Assembly: GCA_024222295.1 (NCBI GenBank)
Contig: JAAEPF010000017.1
Span: forward strand, 463,197-527,196
From: Actinomycetes bacterium
Lineage (GTDB): Bacteria; Actinomycetota; Acidimicrobiia; Acidimicrobiales; Microtrichaceae
Direction: 5' to 3'
DNA length: 64,000 nt
Shown here one piece after another: positions 26,196 to 35,436 of the stretch. The position numbers and the translations under genes are program-made. The notes beneath the pieces are model-generated. The model saw nothing but the letters and a program-made list of their open reading frames with translations, was not told the origin of the DNA and searched no databases. The stretch's first letter is position 1; every line of letters begins with the position of its first letter.

Positions 26196-27008
26196 TCAGT
26201 TGCCGCCCGCGGCCGGGCCTGTGGTGGCGCCGCCCGCGAAAGCCTGGGCCACCCTCATCCAGTCCGATGCAGCCTCGCCGGCCACGTCGAGGCGGGTGTC
26301 GTCCACATGGCGTCGCTGGGTGACCACGAGGCAGAAGTCCTGCGCAGGGCCGCGCACCGAGGCCTCGGCGTCCGGCGGACCCCATGACCACTGGTCTCCC
26401 GATGGTGCCACCAGCTCGACTCGAACGTCGCCGGCCGGAGCTTGCGCGTCGCGGACCGCATACGACCAGCCCCGCGTGACGAAACCGAGGTGCGCTATGT
26501 GGCGCAGACGGTCCGTGGTCGGCCTGTCAGCGGTTCCACCCGAGCGGACCACCGCGTCGATGATGTCCTGGCCGTGAGCCCATACCTCCATGAGCCGTGC
26601 AGTCAGGAACGAGCGAGCCGACATCGACGGTCCGTACCACTCGACGCGGTCACCATCAGCAAGGCGGGATGCCGTCTCGGCCAGTTCCGCTCGGCCCGCC
26701 CGCCACTCGGCGAGCAGCTCGGCGGGGGACATGGCGAGGTAGGCGCCGAGCGTGAGGTCGTCGACTGAGTCGGGGTTCTCGAAGCCCTTCGTGATCAGTT
26801 CGTCACGCGAGGTCATGAATGCCGGCGGGTCGCTGATCGCGAGGGCGGCGGTGCGGTCGAAGTAGGTCAGGTGGGCGACCTGATGGGCTACGGACCATCC
26901 GGGGCTCGGGGTCGACAGACTCCACTGCGCGTCCTGGAGCGCGCCCACCACCTCGTCGGGGGCGTCCTGCTCCTCGACCAGGTCCCGGAGTACCTCCGCT
27001 GTGTCCAC
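26196..27008 (-). CDS. TIGR03084-type protein of the DinB/mycothiol-dependent enzyme fold
   Basis: A 270-residue protein with the N-terminal four-helix DinB-like bundle. His residues occur in GWSVAHQVAHLTYFD and in EVWAHGQDI, the positions that bind metal in maleylpyruvate isomerases that use mycothiol. The rest matches the actinobacterial TIGR03084 group, whose function is not established. The start is a GTG at 27008. Confidence 0.82.
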   Translation of the reverse strand: MDTAEVLRDLVEEQDAPDEVVGALQDAQWSLSTPSPGWSVAHQVAHLTYFDRTAALAISDPPAFMTSRDELITKGFENPDSVDDLTLGAYLAMSPAELLAEWRAGRAELAETASRLADGDRVEWYGPSMSARSFLTARLMEVWAHGQDIIDAVVRSGGTADRPTTDRLRHIAHLGFVTRGWSYAVRDAQAPAGDVRVELVAPSGDQWSWGPPDAEASVRGPAQDFCLVVTQRRHVDDTRLDVAGEAASDWMRVAQAFAGGATTGPAAGGN

Positions 27009-27198
27009 GTTTCATGCCTCCAAGCGGGTCCGCACCCGTGGGGACCCCGTGGCCGCCGAACCGTAGTCCGCGGCCGGCCGCTCCGCGTCTGGCCGCGTAT
27101 TGGGCAACAATGTTCCTCGCTGGGCCCAGACTCTGACTGGTTGCCATGGTTCTTCCTCTCGCCAATCCCTCAACACTCGCGTCGCTGACCCGACAGGC

Positions 27199-28539
27199 AT
27201 GCTGATGGTTTCGATCGTGAGTGCCGCGCTCTCCTATCCGCAGGTGATCCTCGGTGTCGTGGGGTCGATGGTGCTCATGGTGCTCGCCACGGCCCTGCTC
27301 GAGACCCACACGCCGGCACCTCGTCGGAGGGCTACCAGGCTGTCGATGCCCCGCCGGGTCGAGGAGCGCCCAGAGGAGTCCGAGGACATCGAGCCCGCTG
27401 AACTGCGCGCCCGGTATGACCGCGAGCTGGCGCGCCGGCTCACGCCGGGCCCGATGGTGCTTCTGCGGCCCGGTCCTGCCGGTCCGGAGCCAGTGGCCGC
27501 TGTCTCGATCGACGAAGTCGCGGCTGCAGCGGCGGTCGTTGACGCAGGTGAGGACCAGGTCGATGTGCACGGGCCACCCACGCAGGAAGTGCCGGTCGTG
27601 GTGCTGCCGGCAGTCGCCCGAACCGAGTCGTTCGATCCGCGGGCCCGGACGGCTATTCGCTCTGCCGTGGCCCACCGGATGGCACCTGCGGAGCAGTTCG
27701 AGCCGGGGGCATCTGAGCTCAGCGTTCCGGTTCCGGCTGTGACGGGTGCCGAGGTGTTCTTCGAGGACACTCTGGTGACATCGCTCGAATCGCTGGATGC
27801 CATGCCCGGGGACTCCGCGGTGTCTGGTGAGCCCCGGGGCGACGAGGCCGAACCCGTCCCTTCAGCGCAGCCCGCAGCCATCTCGGCGGTCGAGGCCGAC
27901 GGTCCATCGACGGTGTTCGCGGCGCGGGTCGAACTACCCGGCGGCTCGCTTGTGGAGCTGGGTGAGCCAGGCATGGACCGCACGCTGGCCGGCGTCTTGT
28001 TCGCTGCCTATGTGGTGTCGGGCGGCGCAGAACGCAAGCGGGTCACCGGATGGGTCGCCGCCGCGGAGGCGCCGCCCAGCCTCAGCGACCTCACGCCCGA
28101 GGTACGCCTGCGCGGCCGCCCCGGCAAGGTCGCGGCCCTGCTGTCGTGCGGCGACGGCGGGCGCAACTGGGTGACCCTCGACGACCGCACCGCAATCAGA
28201 CGGGGACTGACGAGCAGGCCTCCGACCGACGAGGTGCTCAAGGGCCTCGTGTGGTGGTGGTTCATGGCGACCGACGATCAGGCGGCTATCCCTGCCGAGC
28301 ACGTGGCAGTGCTCCGTGGCGCCCTGGAGGCCGTCCTGGGTGCACTCGAGGACCACCCGCTCGGGGGTCTCGTAGGTGACCTCGCGGCGGCCGCCGCCGA
28401 AGCCGAGGAGGCACGGGTGGGCATGCGCGTCGAATCCGTGCGGGCCGGCACCGGCGGGTCACCAACGCGCCGTGATGGTGCCGGCAAGGACGTCCCTGAC
28501 ACCGGCGATGACGTGGCCGAAGTCGCTGTCGCGAGCTGA
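27199..28539 (+). CDS. Unknown membrane-anchored acidic protein
   Basis: A 446-residue protein I do not recognise. One hydrophobic helix near the N terminus (VILGVVGSMVLMVLATALL) would anchor it; the next 250 residues are acidic and low in complexity with many Asp, Glu, Pro and Ala. The C-terminal part (about 255-400) looks folded and has GRPGKVAALLSCGDGGRNW and TDEVLKGLVWWWFMATDD. The ATG at 27199 is preferred; a start 33 codons earlier would add a sequence with no hydrophobic or family features. It lies just before the acyl-CoA dehydrogenase. Confidence 0.65.
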   Translation: MLMVSIVSAALSYPQVILGVVGSMVLMVLATALLETHTPAPRRRATRLSMPRRVEERPEESEDIEPAELRARYDRELARRLTPGPMVLLRPGPAGPEPVAAVSIDEVAAAAAVVDAGEDQVDVHGPPTQEVPVVVLPAVARTESFDPRARTAIRSAVAHRMAPAEQFEPGASELSVPVPAVTGAEVFFEDTLVTSLESLDAMPGDSAVSGEPRGDEAEPVPSAQPAAISAVEADGPSTVFAARVELPGGSLVELGEPGMDRTLAGVLFAAYVVSGGAERKRVTGWVAAAEAPPSLSDLTPEVRLRGRPGKVAALLSCGDGGRNWVTLDDRTAIRRGLTSRPPTDEVLKGLVWWWFMATDDQAAIPAEHVAVLRGALEAVLGALEDHPLGGLVGDLAAAAAEAEEARVGMRVESVRAGTGGSPTRRDGAGKDVPDTGDDVAEVAVAS

Positions 28540-28601
28540 CCGGGTGCGCCACGCGCTGCCACGCATGTAGGTTTCCCACCCAGACCGAACGGGGGGAAAC
28601 C

Positions 28602-29837
28602 GTGAGCATCGACTTCAGCCTGTCGCCCGAACTCGAAGAGTTCCGGGGGAGGATCCGCACATTCGTGGAGGATGAGATCGTCCCCGCCGAGAAGCGGATC
28701 AACGACGGCCATCTCGAGGAGAACGATCGCGACGCCTACATCGGCGAGCTCATCGCACTGCGCCAGAAGGCCCATGCGGCGGGGATCTGGCTGCCCCACA
28801 TGCCCGAGGAGTGGGGCGGCATGGGCCTCGGCCACGTCGAGTTGGCAATGGTGCAGGCCGAGGCGGCGAAGTCCTACTACGGCCCGTGGGTGTTCAACTG
28901 CCAGGCGCCCGACGAAGGCAACATGCACACACTGCTGCACTGGGGCACCGACGAGCAGAAGGACAAGTACCTCAAGGCGCTCTGCGAGGGTACGACGTGG
29001 TCCTGTTTCGCGATGACGGAGCCGGAGGTCGCCGGTTCGGACCCCACGCTCATCCGCACCAACGGGTACCAGGACGGTGAGGAATGGGTGATCAACGGCC
29101 ACAAGTGGTTCATCTCCAATGCCCACCGCGCCAGCTTCGCGATCCTCGTCGCCCGCACCGAGGAAGATCCCGACAAGCCGCAGGCGGCCAACTCGGCCTT
29201 CATCGTCGACATCCCGAGCGACGGCTGGAACGAGGTCCGCCAGATCGAGACCATGCACGGCTCCACCGGGCACTCGGAAATCGTCATCGAGGACCTGCGC
29301 GTTCACGAGTCGGCGATGCTCGGCGGACGGGGCCAGGGTCACCTGCTGGGCCAGTACCGTCTGGGCCCGGCACGCCTGGCGCACTGCATGCGATGGATCG
29401 CCCAGGCCGAGACCGCGCTGGACATGATGGTGGAGCGCTCGCTCGACCGGTTCAGCCACGGTTCGATCCTCGCCGAGAAGCAGGGCGTGCAGTGGATGAT
29501 TGCCGACTCGGCGATGGAGCTGTACCAGGCGAAGCTGATGGTCCTGCACGCGGCCTACAAGATCGACAATGGCGAGGACTTCAAGTCCGAGGTGTCGATG
29601 GCCAAGCACTTCGTGGCAAACATGCTGAACCGCGTGATCGATCGCTCGATCCAGGTGCACGGTGCGCTCGGCTACTCCACGGATACGCCGCTGGCGCACA
29701 TGTACCAGCACGCCCGCTGGGCACGTTTCGCCGATGGCGCTGATGAGATCCACCAGATGCGCATCGCCCAGCGCACCATCGCAGCCTGGAAGGACCACGG
29801 CTCCACCCGTGCCGCGACGGGTGACCTGCCCATCTGA
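28602..29837 (+). CDS. Acyl-CoA dehydrogenase family protein
   Basis: A 411-residue FAD enzyme that would put a 2,3 double bond into an acyl-CoA. The N-terminal helical part has LPHMPEEWGGMGLGHVE, the middle beta domain has SCFAMTEPEVAGSDPT and INGHKWFISNA, and the C-terminal helices have SIQVHGALGYSTDTPL and RFADGADEIHQ. The pattern is nearest to the ACAD10/11-type long-chain group. The GTG at 28602 follows a GGGGGGAAA ribosome binding site. Confidence 0.92.
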   Translation: MSIDFSLSPELEEFRGRIRTFVEDEIVPAEKRINDGHLEENDRDAYIGELIALRQKAHAAGIWLPHMPEEWGGMGLGHVELAMVQAEAAKSYYGPWVFNCQAPDEGNMHTLLHWGTDEQKDKYLKALCEGTTWSCFAMTEPEVAGSDPTLIRTNGYQDGEEWVINGHKWFISNAHRASFAILVARTEEDPDKPQAANSAFIVDIPSDGWNEVRQIETMHGSTGHSEIVIEDLRVHESAMLGGRGQGHLLGQYRLGPARLAHCMRWIAQAETALDMMVERSLDRFSHGSILAEKQGVQWMIADSAMELYQAKLMVLHAAYKIDNGEDFKSEVSMAKHFVANMLNRVIDRSIQVHGALGYSTDTPLAHMYQHARWARFADGADEIHQMRIAQRTIAAWKDHGSTRAATGDLPI

Positions 29838-29881
29838 GTCCCGTTGGGGTCCCCGGCCCGGCGGGAACTAGCTTTTCGGCC

Positions 29882-32101
29882 ATGTTCAGCAGGGGTTGGG
29901 GTTCAGTCGTTCTGCTCGCGGTCGGTGCGGTGCTCGCGGCGAGTTGCTCGGATACGGGTTCGGCCGCCGCCGACGGCGGTGGATCCGGGGATTCCGGCGG
30001 CGACGTTTCCTCCGGCGCCGAGCTGGTCACGACGGTGTCGTCGCGTCCCGACATGGTGACGGGAGGCAGCACGGTCATAGAGGTGGCTGCCGAATCGGTG
30101 GACTCGGTGAGCGTGGACGGCGAGGAGTCCGACGTCGAGTTCGAGTCGGGCGATGGCGTCTCCCGTGGCCTCGTGGAGGGACTCCCCGAGGGCACGGCAA
30201 TCATAGAGGTCTCGGCCGACGGAGAGACCGGCGAGGTGGAGGTCACTAACCACCCCATCTCGGGGCCGGTGTTCGCCGGCGAGCGGGTACCGGTGGTGAC
30301 CTGCACCACGGACCGCTACGGCCTCGGCGAGTCCACGCCTCCTGAGTGCGACGCCGAGCCCACCGTGCGCTTCGCGTACGTGGACGCCACCGAGGACCTC
30401 AAGTACATCGATGACCCGGCCGACGTGCCCGAGGGCGCCGAGACCGTCGAGGTCGACGGCGAGGAGCGTCCCGCGGTGCTGCGGGTCGAGCCCGGTGTCC
30501 CCGACGGCGGTGTCTACCCCATCACGACGCTCGCCAACGGCTCCGCAGCCGATGCCGGAACGGGCGACACATGGGACGAGGACCACTGGAACGGCCGTCT
30601 CGTCTATCGCTTCGGTGGGGGTTGCGGCACCACCTACTCCCAGGGCTTCAACTTCTTCGGGGCCCCTTCACTGAGCCTGCTCGCGGATGGCTACGCCTTC
30701 GCCACCAACACCCTCAACACCTTCCAGGTGCAGTGCCAGGACATCGTGTCGGCCGAGGCCGCGATGATGACCAAGGAGTACTTCGCCAAGAACTACGGCG
30801 TGCCCGAGGTGACCATCGGCGAGGGTGGCTCCGGCGGCGCGATCCAGCAGTATCTGGTCGCCCAGAACTACCCCGGGATCCTCGACGCGATCGCCCCGTC
30901 GCTCCCGTTCCCCGACGCCGTCACGATCTCGCCCGGCGTGGTCGACTGCGCCCTGCTCAACCAGTTCTACGGCACCGAAGCAGGAGCTGCGCTCAGCGCC
31001 GAACAGCGCCAGGCCATCAACGGCCACATCTCGGGGCTCACCTGCACGTTCTGGCAGGAGACGTTCGTGCCGATCATCGACCCGTCACGCTGTGGCTTCG
31101 GCGACACCGCCGGCTCGTTCGTGACCTCGCTGCCGGGCCTCGAAGAGGGCCTGCCGACGGTCCCGGAGGACCAGCAGTATGACGCGGAGACCAACCCCGA
31201 GGGCCTGCGCTGCACCTTCCAGGACGGCTACCCGCAGGTGTTCCCGATCGACGAGGCAACCGGCTTGCGCGAGCGACCGGTTGACAACACCGGGCTCCAG
31301 TACGGCCTGCAGGCCTTCAATGAGGGCGTGCTCTCCTTCGAGGAGTTCGTGGCGGTCAACGAGCTGATCGGAGGATTCGACCTCGACGCCAACCCGATCC
31401 CGGAGCGCATGGTCGCCAACCCGGACACCCTCCGGGTGCTCTACGAGACCGGCCGCGTAACGACCGGCGACGGGCCGCTCGCGGACATCCCGATCCTCAC
31501 GACCAACGTGTACACCGATCCCGAAGGTGACATCCACGACCGCATCCGCATGTTCACGATGAACGAGCGACTGGCGGATGAAGACGGTGCCCAGGCTCCG
31601 AACTACGTGATGTGGACGCGCCCCACGACACCCGATGGTGAGCTCACCGACCGGCTCGCCGGCGCGCTCGACACCGGGGCTTCGGTGACCCGCCTGCTCG
31701 ATGAGTGGGCCACCGCGCTGAAGGCCGACGACTCCGCTGCCCCGATGGCGGAGAGGCTTGCTTCGACCCGTCCCGAAGAGGCCGTCAACACCTGCTTCGA
31801 CGTCGAGGGCAACGTGGTCGACTCGGGGCCGGACATCTACGAAGAGGAAGGCCCCTGCCGTGACGACTACCCGCTCGGCGGCACACCCCGCACCGTGGCC
31901 GGTGCGCCATTGGTGAACAACATCGCCAAGTGCGCCCTCGTGCCGGTGGCCGACGCAGTCGCCAGCGGCACCTACGAAGTGGAGCTGACCACCGAGCAGG
32001 TCGCGCGCCTCGAGGCCCTGTTCCCGGAAGGCGTCTGTGACTGGACCCAGCCGGGCGCCGGCCAGGTCCCGCTCGGCTCCCCCTGGCACAGCTTCGACTG
32101 A
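29882..32101 (+). CDS. DUF6351-type lipoprotein, probable esterase fold
   Basis: A 739-residue exported protein. The signal peptide ends in a lipobox at LAASC, so it should be a lipoprotein. It shares with DUF6351 proteins the SGPVFAGERVP segment, NGRLVYRFGGGCGT (an oxyanion-like loop), and GEGGSGGAIQQYLVAQNYPG, a GxSxG-like nucleophile elbow. The family resembles 3-hydroxybutyrate-oligomer hydrolases. Activity on polyesters or similar extracellular esters is inference. Confidence 0.78.
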   Translation: MFSRGWGSVVLLAVGAVLAASCSDTGSAAADGGGSGDSGGDVSSGAELVTTVSSRPDMVTGGSTVIEVAAESVDSVSVDGEESDVEFESGDGVSRGLVEGLPEGTAIIEVSADGETGEVEVTNHPISGPVFAGERVPVVTCTTDRYGLGESTPPECDAEPTVRFAYVDATEDLKYIDDPADVPEGAETVEVDGEERPAVLRVEPGVPDGGVYPITTLANGSAADAGTGDTWDEDHWNGRLVYRFGGGCGTTYSQGFNFFGAPSLSLLADGYAFATNTLNTFQVQCQDIVSAEAAMMTKEYFAKNYGVPEVTIGEGGSGGAIQQYLVAQNYPGILDAIAPSLPFPDAVTISPGVVDCALLNQFYGTEAGAALSAEQRQAINGHISGLTCTFWQETFVPIIDPSRCGFGDTAGSFVTSLPGLEEGLPTVPEDQQYDAETNPEGLRCTFQDGYPQVFPIDEATGLRERPVDNTGLQYGLQAFNEGVLSFEEFVAVNELIGGFDLDANPIPERMVANPDTLRVLYETGRVTTGDGPLADIPILTTNVYTDPEGDIHDRIRMFTMNERLADEDGAQAPNYVMWTRPTTPDGELTDRLAGALDTGASVTRLLDEWATALKADDSAAPMAERLASTRPEEAVNTCFDVEGNVVDSGPDIYEEEGPCRDDYPLGGTPRTVAGAPLVNNIAKCALVPVADAVASGTYEVELTTEQVARLEALFPEGVCDWTQPGAGQVPLGSPWHSFD

Positions 32102-32143
32102 CCCCCGCGACCTCGGTCCTTTCGCTCCTCGTGCGGGGCGTCA
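32099..32143. terminator. Imperfect hairpin between convergent genes, spanning both stop codons
   Basis: TGACCCCCGC at 32099-32108 faces GCGGGGCGTCA at 32133-32143, pairing with one bulged base. The DUF6351 stop opens the left arm and the polymerase stop closes the right arm. Confidence 0.4.
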
Positions 32144-33154
32144 GTCCTTCTTGGCGCGGCTCGGGGCCACCCTCGGGGGTTCGTCGGGCATCTTCGGGTA
32201 GACCGGTGGCCACGGCGCGTCCTTGAGGCCGGCGGCCATGTCGGCCTCATGCATCTCCAGCAGCGGTTCGAGCGACTGCGCGTTCTCCCAGCGGTCGGCC
32301 CAAGGATCCCCGGTCGCTGCCACCCGGGCGGGCACGGTGTCGATCGTGAGCGAATTCGCGTCCACCGTGTCGAGTTCGTCCCATTCGATCGGCGTTGAGA
32401 CCTGGCCACCCACCCGTGGCCTCGCCGACCATGCCCCGAACACCGTCTTGTGTGGGGCGTTCTGGTTGAAGTCGATGAACACCCGCTCACCGCGCTCTTC
32501 CTTCCACCAGGCATCGGTGATTTCCGACGGGTGACGCCGGGCAAGCTCGCGCGCGAGCGCGACGGCCGCCGAGCGCACGGCGAAGGAATCCCAGCGGGGC
32601 TCGAGCGGCACGTACACATGCAGTCCCTTGCTGCCCGAGGTCTTCACCCACGAACGAACGCCCTTTTGCGCCAGCAGGTCGCGCACCATCGCCGCGGCGA
32701 TGCGCACATCGTCAAAGGTGACTCCGGGCATGGGGTCGAGGTCGAGGCGGAGTTCGTCGGCATGCAGAGGGTCGGCAGCCCGGTTCGGCCACACGTGGAA
32801 GCCGAGGCATCCCAGGTTCACCGCCCACAACACATGGGCGATGTCTTCGATCACCAGCACCTCGGAGGTGGTGCCGTTGGGGGTGGAGACGATCGACGTC
32901 GCCAGCCAGTCGGGACGCGACTTGGGCACCCGCTTCTGGAAGAACGACTTGCCACCCGCTCCGTCGGGGTAACGCTCCATCAGCACGGGCCTGCCGCCCA
33001 TGGCGTCCATCACAGCGTCTTCGACAGACAGGTAGTACTCGACCAGGTCGAGCTTGGTGGCGCCCAAGCGCCTGAAGAAGACCTTGTCGGGACTGCTCAC
33101 GCGCACGTCGCGGCCAGCCGCCGCCACTTCGACCTCTTCCTTGGGCGAGCCCAT
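32141..33154 (-). CDS. LigD-type DNA polymerase/primase domain protein
   Basis: A 337-residue stand-alone archaeo-eukaryotic primase-type polymerase, as found in the NHEJ protein LigD. Metal-binding acids are Asp138 and Asp140 in LDLDP, the nucleotide pocket is SGSKGLHVYVPL, and FIDFNQN holds the third acid. WPNRAADP is also typical. In NHEJ this domain fills gaps with a preference for ribonucleotides. No ligase or Ku gene is in the window. The ATG at 33154 is preferred over one 14 codons upstream. Confidence 0.9.
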   Translation of the reverse strand: MGSPKEEVEVAAAGRDVRVSSPDKVFFRRLGATKLDLVEYYLSVEDAVMDAMGGRPVLMERYPDGAGGKSFFQKRVPKSRPDWLATSIVSTPNGTTSEVLVIEDIAHVLWAVNLGCLGFHVWPNRAADPLHADELRLDLDPMPGVTFDDVRIAAAMVRDLLAQKGVRSWVKTSGSKGLHVYVPLEPRWDSFAVRSAAVALARELARRHPSEITDAWWKEERGERVFIDFNQNAPHKTVFGAWSARPRVGGQVSTPIEWDELDTVDANSLTIDTVPARVAATGDPWADRWENAQSLEPLLEMHEADMAAGLKDAPWPPVYPKMPDEPPRVAPSRAKKD

Positions 33155-33220
33155 CGCGTGGACGCTAGTACCGCGGGTGCGGACCGGACCCGGCACGCGG
33201 ACTCCGCGCCCCGCGGGTCA

Positions 33221-33682
33221 TCAGCTTGCCGGACCCGCCGCCTTGGGGGATCGCGGTGCCCGGTTCGCCGCGCTGCGACGCCGGTGGCCGATCACGACCG
33301 GCGCGAGGCAGACCAGCGCGTAGACGCCCACGACCCACCAGAAGAGGCCGTCGCCGGGGTCGCGCATGTAGCGGGCGAGACCCACTCCCACAGCGGGCGC
33401 GCACAGCAGTGAGAAGGCGACGTTGCGCCACGCCGAGTACCTGGCGAGATCGAGGTGTTCGACCCACCACTCGACCACGACCGGCACCGGCAGCAGCCAG
33501 AGCAGCCAGGCGTCCAGCGATTCCGGCCAGCGCACACCAGCCAGGGCCAGTCCCATCGCCATGAAGCATGCGGGATAGAAGACCGCGCAACGCCGGCACA
33601 GGTGCGTGCGACCGACCTTGATGCATCGGTCGTACTCGTTGGGGTAGTGGTGGCTCAGCCACAGGGGAGTGCGTCTCTCGAT
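33221..33682 (-). CDS. Small membrane protein with Cys-rich N terminus; start codon unclear
   Basis: From an ATG at 33562 the frame gives 113 residues with three or four hydrophobic helices. The same frame continues upstream with a sequence that looks coding: TPLWLSHHYPNEYDRC, then HLCRRCAVFYPACF, giving several Cys that could bind a metal. No ATG, GTG or TTG exists in frame before this part; an ATC at 33682-33680 sits where a start would be expected. I annotate the longer form as likely. Function unknown. Confidence 0.55.
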   Translation of the reverse strand: MERRTPLWLSHHYPNEYDRCIKVGRTHLCRRCAVFYPACFMAMGLALAGVRWPESLDAWLLWLLPVPVVVEWWVEHLDLARYSAWRNVAFSLLCAPAVGVGLARYMRDPGDGLFWWVVGVYALVCLAPVVIGHRRRSAANRAPRSPKAAGPAS

Positions 33683-33771
33683 GCCATACCCATCGGCCGC
33701 ATCGTGCGGAACTGAAGGCCGTGAACCGAAACAGGTCGACTCGACCGCCCGTGGCCGGGAGTGTGCTCGGT

Positions 33772-34824
33772 TTAGCGGGCGCCAGACCGCACGAGCTCAC
33801 CCATCTGGGCTGACATGTCCTCGATGATCTGCAGGATGCCCGGCAGTGTCCCCATGCCGAAGAAGCCGTGGATCAGGTCGTCGTAGCAGCGGTAATGCGT
33901 GGGCACCCCGGCCTTCTCCAGCTTCTCGGCGTACGCACAGCCCTCGTCCCTGAGTGGGTCGAAGCCGGCAGTCCACACCAGGGCGGGAGCAGCACCGGAA
34001 ACGTCTTCGGCCACGAGCGGGGAGGCCTTCGGGTCGGAGTACTGGGCGGGGTCGTGCACGTAGTGGTCCCGGAACCAGGTGCGCGATTCCTCGGTGAGGA
34101 AGAACCCTTCGCCGAACAGCTCCACCGACCGGGTGTCCGTGGTGAAGTCGGTGGCCGGGTAGACCAGGCCCTGGGCGACCGGTGCAGGGGTCTCGGTGTC
34201 ACGCGCCAGCAGCGCTACAACCGCCGCGAGGTTGCCCCCGGCGCTGTCTCCCATGACGCCGATCGCACCGGGATCGATGGACAGTTCCGCACCGTGGGCG
34301 ACGACCCACTCATAGGCGGCGAGGCAGTCCTCGACCGGGGTGGGGAACGGGTGCTCCGGCGCCAGTCGGTAGTCCACCGAGATCACCGCGCACTCGCTGG
34401 CACACGCGAGAACCCGACACGACGCGTCGTGGGTGTCGAGATCGCCGACCACCCAGCCTCCGCCGTGGAAGAACACGATCGCCGGCGGTGTCGGCCCGGA
34501 CCCGTGGGGTCGGAAGATGCGGAGCCGGATCTGTGACTCCGGTCCGTCCATGAGCCGCTCGTAGACGTGCACGTCGGTTGCCACGGGCATGCCGATCCTC
34601 GCCACCCTGCTCATGTTGGCGCGCCGCTCCTGCACGTCCTGACCCTCCAGTGCGTTCTGCCCGGAGCGCTCGCCCAGCTCGATCAAAAGCTGGACACTGC
34701 GGTTGAGGACCCGTCCGTCGACTTCGACCGGATCGCCGGCGAGCCGCTGTACGAGCCAATCCGGGACGCCTGCCGACCGGCGTGCCATCGAGATGATCGG
34801 ATTCCACTTGTAGGTGATCCCCAT
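33772..34824 (-). CDS. Alpha/beta hydrolase, hormone-sensitive-lipase-like
   Basis: A 350-residue esterase of the HSL family. The oxyanion motif HGGG is at residues 120-123, the nucleophile Ser194 is in GDSAGG, the acid is in AGFDPLRDEG and the His in LIHGFFG. No signal peptide is present. Such enzymes hydrolyse short to medium esters. It is monocistronic as far as can be seen. Confidence 0.9.
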   Translation of the reverse strand: MGITYKWNPIISMARRSAGVPDWLVQRLAGDPVEVDGRVLNRSVQLLIELGERSGQNALEGQDVQERRANMSRVARIGMPVATDVHVYERLMDGPESQIRLRIFRPHGSGPTPPAIVFFHGGGWVVGDLDTHDASCRVLACASECAVISVDYRLAPEHPFPTPVEDCLAAYEWVVAHGAELSIDPGAIGVMGDSAGGNLAAVVALLARDTETPAPVAQGLVYPATDFTTDTRSVELFGEGFFLTEESRTWFRDHYVHDPAQYSDPKASPLVAEDVSGAAPALVWTAGFDPLRDEGCAYAEKLEKAGVPTHYRCYDDLIHGFFGMGTLPGILQIIEDMSAQMGELVRSGAR

Positions 34825-34876
34825 GGCGCACAGCTTGGCATCCCGCAGGGACCGGCGTCTCCCGCCGGCACTCCGG

Positions 34877-35371
34877 TCAGGGGCAGATCCCGATCACTTC
34901 GAACGTGGTCGGCGTTGCGGAGTCGTCCGCGATCGAGCCCCGGCCGATGATGGACACAATCCCGGTGTCACCGACCGACATGTCCTCGACCATGCCCTCG
35001 AACACCCCGGGGATGGTCACAGTGCCGGTTCCATCGGTTGCGGAGACGAGGACGGTGTTGGTCCCGTCGGAGAACTCGGTCGTCAGTGTGGTCTCGCCGG
35101 GGTCGGCGCACTCGCTGGCCGTGCCCTGCACGGTCACTGAATCATCTGCGGTGGTGAGGCGGAACTCCATCGTGGTGAGCTGGAAGGAGCCATCGCTGCC
35201 CGCGTCCCCGCCGGACTCGCCCTCGCCGCCTGGCTCGGTGGAATCGGTCTCCTGCTGGACCGCCTGGCTGTCCGTCGTGACGTCGTCGGTTCCGTCGTCG
35301 TCACCGCAGGCCAGCGGGACCGCACACAGAGCGGTGAGGGCGATGAGCGAGATGAGAGCACGGCGTGCCAT
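34877..35371 (-). CDS. Small lipoprotein
   Basis: A 164-residue exported protein with a signal peptide and lipobox VPLAC, so Cys22 should be lipidated. A long acidic Gly/Ser/Asp linker follows, then a beta-rich domain of about 95 residues with two Cys (TASECADPG and VIGIC at the end) that may form a disulfide. No family recognised. Confidence 0.75.
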   Translation of the reverse strand: MARRALISLIALTALCAVPLACGDDDGTDDVTTDSQAVQQETDSTEPGGEGESGGDAGSDGSFQLTTMEFRLTTADDSVTVQGTASECADPGETTLTTEFSDGTNTVLVSATDGTGTVTIPGVFEGMVEDMSVGDTGIVSIIGRGSIADDSATPTTFEVIGICP

Positions 35372-35436
35372 GGGCCAACGCTACCGGGGTCGTGGGGGCG
35401 TGGGCTGCAACCCGTGCGTCGGTTCGCCCAGACGGC

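Noticed and set aside
27026..27047. GGGTCC/GGACCC inverted repeat upstream of the TIGR03084-type gene
   Set aside because: Six-base GC-rich arms around a ten-base gap are expected by chance here and no promoter element accompanies them.
27100..27198. A 33-codon N-terminal extension of the anchored acidic protein
   Set aside because: It has no signal or family features and lies before a natural ATG followed by a hydrophobic helix.
33165..33800. A 211-codon minus-strand frame overlapping the Cys-rich membrane protein
   Set aside because: Its sequence is Arg/Pro-rich with no helices, whereas the overlapping frame has clear membrane segments and a Cys motif.
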